The notes under the pieces were generated by a model that did no database searches, was not told where the DNA came from, and saw only the letters and a list, made by a program, of their open reading frames with translations. A program made the position numbers and the translations under genes. Of a stretch of DNA of 34,681 bases, positions 28,888 to 34,681 are shown one piece after another (the stretch's first letter is position 1; each line of letters starts with the position of its first letter). This stretch comes from a virus: positions 1 through 34,681 of IMG/VR virus record IMGVR_UViG_3300034061_000520; one strand, 5' to 3'.

Positions 28888-29514
28888 TTAGTCCTTAATG
28901 TCATCCCACCCATAGGTGTATGAACCGACATGGCCTATCTCCATAGATAAGTCATGGTCTACCCATGTGTCTATCCCTGCGTCTTTTGCTTTTATACAAA
29001 AGTAAATATCTTCGCCTAACAACTTGCCTTTCAATAACTGCTCAAAGTAGAAGTACGGCTGGGGTATATCTTTTAAGCACGATGTTTTAATCAACATAAT
29101 GCCGCACCCAATCGCATCTACCTTGCCTATTCCTTTTTCCTTATTGGAAAATATTTCTAGCCAATCTACGCTGCCATCTTCATTTATCTGAATATTCCTA
29201 GCCGTAGGTTTAGGCGGCATCATTCTGGTAGTAGCGTTTACGCCTATTATATCTTTGTTGTGTGCTAAAAGGCGCTCTAATGTAGTCTTTGGAAAGCGCA
29301 TATCTGCGTCTATAAACAAGATGTAATCGCACTTTTCCACTACTGCTGTATGCACTAGGCTATTGCGCTGGTCGAATATCAGCGTACCTTGCGAGGTGTA
29401 TACATTTAAATCTATATTCTTTTTGACAGCCATATAAGCTGCCATTCGTGTTAGGTCAAATGCGGTAGTAACCTCCATCTGACCTCTTGCTGGGATACAA
29501 ATAGCAACTCTCAT
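28888..29514 (-). CDS. Glycosyltransferase-like protein in the virion module
   Basis: A 208-residue GT-A-like protein: MRVAICIPARGQMEVTTAFD, DQRNSLVHTAVVEKCDYILF, and the metal site FIDADMRFP (DAD). It ends with GEDIYFCIKAKDAGIDTWVD, where the acidic pair is a catalytic candidate. It is set between capsid and adaptor genes, an unusual place for an enzyme. It may decorate the virion or the host's surface sugar. Its start overlaps the upstream stop by ATGA. Confidence 0.75.
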   Translation of the reverse strand: MRVAICIPARGQMEVTTAFDLTRMAAYMAVKKNIDLNVYTSQGTLIFDQRNSLVHTAVVEKCDYILFIDADMRFPKTTLERLLAHNKDIIGVNATTRMMPPKPTARNIQINEDGSVDWLEIFSNKEKGIGKVDAIGCGIMLIKTSCLKDIPQPYFYFEQLLKGKLLGEDIYFCIKAKDAGIDTWVDHDLSMEIGHVGSYTYGWDDIKD

Positions 29515-29855
29515 ACATTGCCTCCCCTAGTGCGGAATACCCTGTTGTCAGGGTTATTCAGCCACTTAGCCATCGCTTTAGGGTCAGCAATATAATAGCC
29601 ACGCATGATGCCTAGCTTGTTTAAATCTTCAATTACCAATGGCGGCAGTTCCGCTATCTTATTTCTTGGGTCTAGTGGCTTATCGCCCCACCCAGTCTTT
29701 TCACTACGGTTATTAAACTGCTGTTTTGTATGTTCTACAAACTCAGTCATATCCGTTTCTGAATGAATAATAAGGCCACCCTCGCCATCAGCATGGGCTG
29801 TCTTTATTATTCCATCAACACTACCTAAATTACCTCGTTTACCGAGATCAGACAT
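29511..29855 (-). CDS. Conserved protein downstream of the capsid gene
   Basis: A 114-residue protein: MSDLGKRGNLGSVDGIIKTA, then EGGLIIHSETDMTEFVEHTK and LNKLGIMRGYYIADPKAMAK. I do not know a firm family. Its position behind the capsid gene suggests a head-completion or decoration part. A strong TAGGAG ribosome site precedes it, and the hairpin 29871-29894 lies just upstream. Confidence 0.6.
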   Translation of the reverse strand: MSDLGKRGNLGSVDGIIKTAHADGEGGLIIHSETDMTEFVEHTKQQFNNRSEKTGWGDKPLDPRNKIAELPPLVIEDLNKLGIMRGYYIADPKAMAKWLNNPDNRVFRTRGGNV

Positions 29856-29870
29856 TTATATCTCCTAGAA

Positions 29871-29894
29871 AGGGGGCAGGTTTCCCCACCCCCT
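29871..29894 (-). terminator. GC-rich hairpin after the capsid gene
   Basis: On the minus strand AGGGGG pairs with CCCCCT, with an inner GG/CC pairing in the loop, followed by TTTCTAGGAG. It stands 15 bp after the capsid stop. The T-run is short, so it is probably a partial terminator or an mRNA-stabilising end that lets capsid exceed downstream genes. It also lies close to the next ribosome site. Confidence 0.45.
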
Positions 29895-29908
29895 ATTCTA
29901 CATTACTA

Positions 29909-30859
29909 CTAGGCGTTTAAGTCAAATGCGCCACCATGTGCAGCTTCATTGCGAACTTCCAGCGTCAATTCAGCCAAGATCTGTGTCTTTTCGCTATCGC
30001 CAGCTTTAGCCAGTTCGATAGTTTGGAATGGGCGCAGGTAAGCCAATGCTGCGTACTCAGGATCAAGTACGAGAGCATCACGGGTACGCATGAAACGGTT
30101 AGGAACGATCTGCAATACACCAAAGTCGGACTGATACAGATCAGCGCCAGCTAGGATGGTTGCTTGACCGCTTGTTGGCACTTGATAACGCTGTGCTGCC
30201 AAACCAGAAAAGCCTGATACAACTTGCTTGAGAGCTGGGCTAACAAACAAAGCTGATGGCGTACCGCCAGAAACGAACACTTTAGAGATAACATCCTTGA
30301 GGATGGTTTCTGTGAAAGTGCGTGTTGAGCCGTCTGTACGAGTAGAAACACCGATAGTCGTAGGATCAACGCCAGTTACGGATGTACCGTTTTTGCTGGT
30401 ATTGGTCTTGATGTACGACAGGAGTGAACCCATAACACGAGCAGTTGAACCGCTTGAGCCAACAGCTTGACCTTGGTTAGCGGTGATGATTGTTTCAATA
30501 TCACGCTTGATTTCAGCAGAAGCCTTAGCCAACTGATAAGCCTTTTCAGACTTACGGCCTGCTTTGTCTACAGCTTCCAAAGTACCGGAAACTTGCACAG
30601 TCTTACCAACGATCTGTGTGTAGTTACCAATACGGCTGGTTGGGCTGAGAGTAGCTGAAGCAGCGTCTGCACCTTCTACCAATGCGTTAGCAGTAGTAGA
30701 TGCTGCGAGGCTGTCAGTCTGCCACTCATGGTAAACACCAGTAGCCTTAGTCTTGCCAATAGATGACATGATTGGGGTATCGGTAGGGGAGATGTTATAG
30801 ATAACATCGGATAAATCTTCACGAGCGCCAATAGCGTCGTAGCGATCATAAATAGCCAT
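29909..30859 (-). CDS. Major capsid protein (SU10/DUF5309-like)
   Basis: A 316-residue protein of the HK97-fold SU10/DUF5309 capsid group. The front reads AREDLSDVIYNISPTDTPIM, YHEWQTDSLAASTTANALVE follows with the E-loop region, then TQIVGKTVQVSGTLEAVDKA. The back has FVSPALKQVVSGFSGLAAQR and LVLDPEYAALAYLRPFQTIE. The length and clear order make the call strong. It lies downstream of the scaffold gene (13-bp gap) and is followed by a GC-rich hairpin. Confidence 0.88.
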   Translation of the reverse strand: MAIYDRYDAIGAREDLSDVIYNISPTDTPIMSSIGKTKATGVYHEWQTDSLAASTTANALVEGADAASATLSPTSRIGNYTQIVGKTVQVSGTLEAVDKAGRKSEKAYQLAKASAEIKRDIETIITANQGQAVGSSGSTARVMGSLLSYIKTNTSKNGTSVTGVDPTTIGVSTRTDGSTRTFTETILKDVISKVFVSGGTPSALFVSPALKQVVSGFSGLAAQRYQVPTSGQATILAGADLYQSDFGVLQIVPNRFMRTRDALVLDPEYAALAYLRPFQTIELAKAGDSEKTQILAELTLEVRNEAAHGGAFDLNA

Positions 30860-30872
30860 GATTTAATTCCTT

Positions 30873-31832
30873 TTATAAAAATCGTTCAAATAACCTTGCA
30901 GCGTCTTTCTTATTGCCGGATTGGCGTAAGCGCTCAAAGTCTTTCTTTTTTGCTTCAGATTCGGAACTCTTAGGGTTAGATGTTCCTGGTTTCAATGTCT
31001 TTGGTGCTGACTGCACTTTCTTATGTGCGCCTGGCTTTCCTGCTACCAGCTTGTCATACATCATCGACTTATAGAGCGCTGACACAGCTCGGCTATCGTA
31101 AACTTGGCTTAGTTCTTGATCCGAAAATCCAATGGATTTGGCATAAGACCGAATATCCCTACGGATTACTTCGGCTTTAGCGTCATCCTTAAACTCAGGA
31201 ATCAACTCTACTAGCTTCTGTTGCTCTTGCTGAATGTGCGATTGCAATACTTGGCTATGTTGTTGTGCCTGTTCTTGCTGTACTCGCTGTCTTTCAGCTT
31301 GGATAGCGCTGAGTTGCTTCTCCTTCTCACTACGATCTGCTATGGCTAGTGCATAGGCAATAGGGTCATTTTCCCTGAGTTCCGCTAGGTTCTCAGTTCC
31401 CGACTGCTGCTGTAGCAACTGCTCAATAACTTGGAGTCGTTGTGCATAGGTATCACGCACTCTGGCTGTTTCTTCAATCTTACTGCGCTCTGCCTCTACG
31501 GCTTTGCGTTGTTCCGCTAAAGATTGAGTCTTTTTCTGATAATCGGCAGTCCGACTGTATCCGTTCAGTAGCTCATCAAGGCTTACCTCCAGTTCTTCAC
31601 CGTTAGCTTTCACTCGGTATTTGGGAGATTCCTCTACTGCTTCTTCTTCGTATTCAGTTTCTTCCGCACTTAAATCCGATTGCTCGTACTCGGAGTCCTC
31701 AACGGATTCCTCACGACTTTCTGGGTCAGCTTGCGCTTCCTCGTTTCGTGGTTCAAGAATAGACATAAATGCGTTAGCCGCACCGTTTACAGATGTATCT
31801 ACACTCCCTGATGGGTTGGTGTTGTCGCTCAT
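30873..31832 (-). CDS. Capsid scaffolding protein
   Basis: A 319-residue protein. The front is acidic (ESVEDSEYEQSDLSAEETEY), the middle is a long Gln/Glu coiled coil from about residue 95 to 210 (QSLAEQRKAVEAERSKIEET and later EKEKQLSAIQAERQRVQQEQ), and the end is Lys-rich and helical. Composition and its place directly before the capsid gene are the usual signs of a scaffold, which guides head assembly and then leaves. Confidence 0.8.
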   Translation of the reverse strand: MSDNTNPSGSVDTSVNGAANAFMSILEPRNEEAQADPESREESVEDSEYEQSDLSAEETEYEEEAVEESPKYRVKANGEELEVSLDELLNGYSRTADYQKKTQSLAEQRKAVEAERSKIEETARVRDTYAQRLQVIEQLLQQQSGTENLAELRENDPIAYALAIADRSEKEKQLSAIQAERQRVQQEQAQQHSQVLQSHIQQEQQKLVELIPEFKDDAKAEVIRRDIRSYAKSIGFSDQELSQVYDSRAVSALYKSMMYDKLVAGKPGAHKKVQSAPKTLKPGTSNPKSSESEAKKKDFERLRQSGNKKDAARLFERFL

Positions 31833-31852
31833 GTTATTTACCTTTTAGGTAG

Positions 31853-32083
31853 TTAAAAAAACTTAATACGCCTTTTATCAATTTCGCTTTGTTGCACGAG
31901 TGATTGTAATGACGCTTCAAATTCTTCGATTGCTCTCAGCTTCACTAAGGCTTTTTCTCTGCCTTCTACATCGTGTTCTGCTGATCCAAATATGTAAGAC
32001 TTGTACAAGTCCTTCTGAGCATTTACTAGCTCCATAAAGAACTCATCCATCAAATAGTTGTTAGCTCTTTCTGCTTTGTTCAT
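31853..32083 (-). CDS. Small conserved protein between portal and scaffold
   Basis: A 76-residue, helical protein (ANNYLMDEFFMELVNAQKDL, then GREKALVKLRAIEEFEASLQ). Its ATG overlaps the portal stop by 4 bp. Small proteins at this place are common in short-tailed phages, with no known function. It may help portal assembly. Confidence 0.65.
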   Translation of the reverse strand: MNKAERANNYLMDEFFMELVNAQKDLYKSYIFGSAEHDVEGREKALVKLRAIEEFEASLQSLVQQSEIDKRRIKFF

Positions 32084-34128
32084 TGCATCCCTTTAGCTAC
32101 CATCTCAGCCGTCTTTAGCTGTGTTTCTGCTTGAAACTTTGCAGCTTGTAAGTCTAACTGTGCCGCAGCCTTTTCACGCTCTAGCTGGATCTCAGCAACA
32201 GCCATTTCTCTAGCCAACTGAATGTCTGCCTGTGCCTTAACTTGGTCTGCTTCGATCTTAGCTTGGATCTTAGCCTGATCGCCTTGGATCTGAGCCTGTA
32301 CCTGTTGCATATAAACCATAGTTGCTGGGTCTTGCTGTGGCTGTTGCGGAGGAGGATTAGAAAGCATCTGATCCATCTCAGGTGTAATCTCTTTAAAGAA
32401 CTCGGTAGAGTCGTTAAACCCTGCTGCCTCAATAAAGCGACCTAATGTTTCCCGATACTGGGCTACAGATACCAATGGGTTAGCTGGGCCTTGTGTCTGC
32501 AAAATCTGCTCTTGCTTCTGCAATACCATAGCTGCCATAGCCATCTGCTGATCTTTGTTGCCTGTGCCTAGTCCGACATTAACAGTCATGTCGTAGTGGT
32601 TTGCCCACTCTCTAGGATCAATCGATACATACTTGCCACGCAGACGGATTACACGCTCTTTATCTTGGTACTTGCAAAGCAGGTGGAAAATGCCTGTAAA
32701 CAAGTCCTTTACACCAGTATCAGCAAAGATACGAGCAATCATCTCTATGCGGCCTGCGCCAGACTGTTGCATTGCGGCAATAGCGGTAGCGGTTGTGTTC
32801 TGCAAAATGCTGGGGTCTAAGACTTGACCAGCTTGTGCCACGCCTGAGCGCTTCTGCATTACTGAGTCTAAATACTCTAGCATTGGGAACGACTGTGCTG
32901 CGGTTGCTGGTACGGTTAATGCTTGTACTGCGCCCTGCGACTTCATCCGCACTACTCCATTAGGAGCAACGGTTAGCAGGTCATCCATGTTGACTTGACC
33001 ATCAATAGCCGTCATACGAGGCATATTGGTCAGATACATATTGTCCAGAATCTGACGAGTAATTGTAGATTTAATCAACTGAATATCCATGCTGCGGTCA
33101 GCCAAACTCTGCCCAAAGAACTTATGTGGCATTGGGATTGGGCAAACACTAGCAAACGGAATGTGATCTACTTCCTCGTTATCAAGGATCTCTGAGCCAG
33201 CATAAGTAATCTTACGCAGTTCAGCAATGCCATCCTCATCGTAGTCGGTGCGGATATAGCACTCAAATACTTCTACATCTTGCATCGAGAAGTCTAATGA
33301 TTGTGTTTCATCCGGCATCTCGCCACGATCAAATCGAGCAATGCGCTCTGGAGTGTATGTTAGGTCTGAGTAAGCAGGCAGCTCATCTACTACATCTTTA
33401 GGATAGCCAGCAGCAATCAAGTCCGAGCGAGTCATATTGACACGGTGGGCTACAAATCGTGCATCCTTGATGGTCTTATCCCGCTTGGAGATTAAGAACT
33501 CCTCTGGCGGTACATTGCTAATCTTAACCCTGCCTGACTCTTTCTTTTTCATTACCACTACATCGTATGAGAATGTCGCAGGAATAATCATCCCACTCAT
33601 AGGATCAAGAGTCTCAGGCGTTACTTCTTTAGTATCTTGGCTGACTAACTCCATTGTGCCATCGGAGAACAATAGCTGTACTTCCTCGGCTGACAGGTCT
33701 TTGTACTTCTCTTTTGTAGGATCAGCGCTATCTTCCCAGTAGTATTTGACGATGCCGTTCTTTTGCAACAGAGCGTCTTTAAACCAGTTGTGCATCAGGA
33801 TTACGCCATCATTGTCTTGGAAAAAGACTAGGTTGCAGTATTCCGTAGCTTGTTTAGCACCTTCCTCATCGCCTGGGCCTTTAGGCTCAAAGCGGCATAA
33901 CTCGTCTGATTGGGTAAAGATACGCAGTAATTGTGGCAATGCACCATCAATAACTTCAGCGACCTCACCGGTAACAATGGATGAGCGGCCTTCTACTTCG
34001 TTGCCATACGGCTCACGATTGTAGAAAGTCAAAGCTCGTCTACGAGCCTCAGTTGTTTCGGTATCTACATATCCGATTGAGTTATCAATCTCGGACTCTA
34101 GAATACCTTTTAGCTTGTTGTCATCCAT
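32080..34128 (-). CDS. Portal protein
   Basis: A 682-residue P22-like portal, the ring through which DNA enters the head and meets the tail. The front carries the typical ALTFYNREPYGNEVEGRSSI and NWFKDALLQKNGIVKYYWE. The middle has HKFFGQSLADRSMDIQLIKS, TRQILDNMYLTNMPRMTAID and RSGVAQAGQVLDPSILQNTT. The end is a long Gln/Ala/Lys helix from about residue 590, probably the barrel. ATG 34128 is preferred over a GTG at 34143 because it stands just 2 bp after the terminase stop and the extra residues do not fit the family. Confidence 0.88.
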   Translation of the reverse strand: MDDNKLKGILESEIDNSIGYVDTETTEARRRALTFYNREPYGNEVEGRSSIVTGEVAEVIDGALPQLLRIFTQSDELCRFEPKGPGDEEGAKQATEYCNLVFFQDNDGVILMHNWFKDALLQKNGIVKYYWEDSADPTKEKYKDLSAEEVQLLFSDGTMELVSQDTKEVTPETLDPMSGMIIPATFSYDVVVMKKKESGRVKISNVPPEEFLISKRDKTIKDARFVAHRVNMTRSDLIAAGYPKDVVDELPAYSDLTYTPERIARFDRGEMPDETQSLDFSMQDVEVFECYIRTDYDEDGIAELRKITYAGSEILDNEEVDHIPFASVCPIPMPHKFFGQSLADRSMDIQLIKSTITRQILDNMYLTNMPRMTAIDGQVNMDDLLTVAPNGVVRMKSQGAVQALTVPATAAQSFPMLEYLDSVMQKRSGVAQAGQVLDPSILQNTTATAIAAMQQSGAGRIEMIARIFADTGVKDLFTGIFHLLCKYQDKERVIRLRGKYVSIDPREWANHYDMTVNVGLGTGNKDQQMAMAAMVLQKQEQILQTQGPANPLVSVAQYRETLGRFIEAAGFNDSTEFFKEITPEMDQMLSNPPPQQPQQDPATMVYMQQVQAQIQGDQAKIQAKIEADQVKAQADIQLAREMAVAEIQLEREKAAAQLDLQAAKFQAETQLKTAEMVAKGMQ

Positions 34129-34130
34129 AT

Positions 34131-34681
34131 TTAAACTATCCACTTTGCGTTAATCTTTAATGGCCTGTCCCACATATCGGGCTTCTCATCCAGTCCTACG
34201 GCAACATATCTCCATGCATCTGCTGCGTGGGAATGTTGGTCATGTAAGGGTTTGTCACTAAACATCTTTGTATCTGCGTCTACTGCGTATCTGTAGTGCC
34301 GTAAAGCCTGTAAACCTTCAGCGCATCGGTTGGTATCAAAGTAACACCGATTCATCAACATTCTAGCTGCGTTTATGCCGTCTGAGATAGACAGTTTAGG
34401 GGTAATCCGTACCGGCAGCCCCATGTTTTCAATAATCTCTTTTGTGCTGCGACCAGTCATATTCTTATGTTCTGCGTCATGCGGCAGCCAATGATCCCTA
34501 TATGTATATCCCTTGTTTTGAAGGATATTTACATAATGATCTATGGTTTTTTGGTTGTCTTGATAGAAGTCAATAACTCGTACCTCACCGCCAGGCACAG
34601 TCTGTACGAACCAAATACTTGTATTGTCTGCCCAGCCTAAGTCCCAGAATGTAGATACAGGGATAGACTTATCAACTTGTA
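34131..34681 (-). CDS. terL: Terminase large subunit, C-terminal part (runs off right edge)
   Basis: The rest of the large terminase, entering from the right edge and ending at TAA 34131-34133. It holds the nuclease domain: the frame matches the left part through the 220-bp overlap, then continues MTGRSTKEIIENMGLPVRIT and ends with HSHAADAWRYVAVGL, whose Asp is the usual third metal ligand. Length joined across the circle is 421 residues. The apparent start at 34598 is only a GTG inside the protein. Confidence 0.93.
   Translation of the reverse strand, partial: QVDKSIPVSTFWDLGWADNTSIWFVQTVPGGEVRVIDFYQDNQKTIDHYVNILQNKGYTYRDHWLPHDAEHKNMTGRSTKEIIENMGLPVRITPKLSISDGINAARMLMNRCYFDTNRCAEGLQALRHYRYAVDADTKMFSDKPLHDQHSHAADAWRYVAVGLDEKPDMWDRPLKINAKWIV
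34462..34681. repeat. Terminal direct repeat, right copy
   Basis: A second copy of bases 1-220, equal except T at 34551 and G at 34554. Both copies encode the same terminase residues. It shows that the contig closes into a circle of 34,461 bp. Confidence 0.95.

Noticed and set aside
1-34681. CRISPR arrays, tRNA genes, insertion sequences
   Set aside because: No regularly spaced repeats, no cloverleaf with GGTTCGA-type T-loop in context, and no transposase motifs were seen.
1-34681. Temperate lifestyle with integration
   Set aside because: A YdaS/Cro-like regulator is present, but no integrase, excisionase, partition gene or attachment-site pattern was found, so integration cannot be supported.

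Overview
The window reads as one essentially complete, circularly closing genome of a small tailed phage, most likely short-tailed (podovirus-like). The first 220 bases recur as the last 220 (1-220 = 34462-34681, two mismatches), and the large terminase gene runs off the left edge and re-enters at the right edge. A closed circle would be 34,461 bp. There is no ribosomal RNA, no recognisable tRNA and no bacterial housekeeping gene. The GH108-type endolysin, 3TM-type holin, SprT-like and Ref-like genes suggest a proteobacterial host. A freshwater betaproteobacterium is my guess, and the sequence does not prove it.

Layout. (1) One very long minus-strand late unit starts near 3968 with a sigma-region-4-like regulator. 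It runs through a glycosyltransferase, small basic or Cys-rich proteins, a methyltransferase, TerS (1252-932) and TerL (935 to 1, then 34681-34131). It continues through portal, a 76-aa protein, scaffold, major capsid protein (30859-29909), adaptor, a repeat-rich structural protein, tail nozzle and several glycine/glutamine-rich ejection-type proteins, then tail fibre with a 47-aa partner, four small membrane or coiled-coil proteins, an HNH nuclease and the endolysin (ends 14562). (2) Two plus-strand genes (metallophosphoesterase and SprT-like protease, 4054-5389) diverge from the late regulator. (3) A minus-strand early unit (8838 to 5386) carries small unknown proteins, a membrane protein, a replication protein, a frameshifted C5-cytosine methyltransferase and a Ref-like nuclease. 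(4) A repeat-dense, AT-rich 577-bp gap (8839-9415) is the best origin or control-region candidate. (5) A short minus-strand unit (10755 to 9416) carries a YdaS/Cro-like regulator, a nuclease-like protein and a glycosyltransferase. (6) A plus-strand early unit (10922-14565) carries a recombination set (ERF annealing protein, YqaJ exonuclease, a protein ending in the SSB-type tip DDDIPF) among many very small genes.

How it works together. Two early promoters, one facing right at about 10849-10878 and one facing left at about 8875-8846, share a 17-bp element. Each has TTGC.. and TAGTAT boxes 18 bp apart with paired TGTAGA/TCTACA hexamers between them. More such hexamers overlap the likely promoter of the YdaS/Cro-like gene, so this looks like a compact repressor circuit. 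No integrase, partition gene, DNA polymerase or primase is visible. Replication must therefore lean on the host, and temperate integration is unsupported. The most distinctive observations are the shared promoter/operator design, a G10 tract that breaks the methyltransferase reading frame, the bacterial SSB tip on a phage protein, a ten-fold ~20-residue repeat protein that shares a motif with its neighbour, and an AT-rich two-gene island with a 2OG-Fe(II) oxygenase signature inside the virion module.
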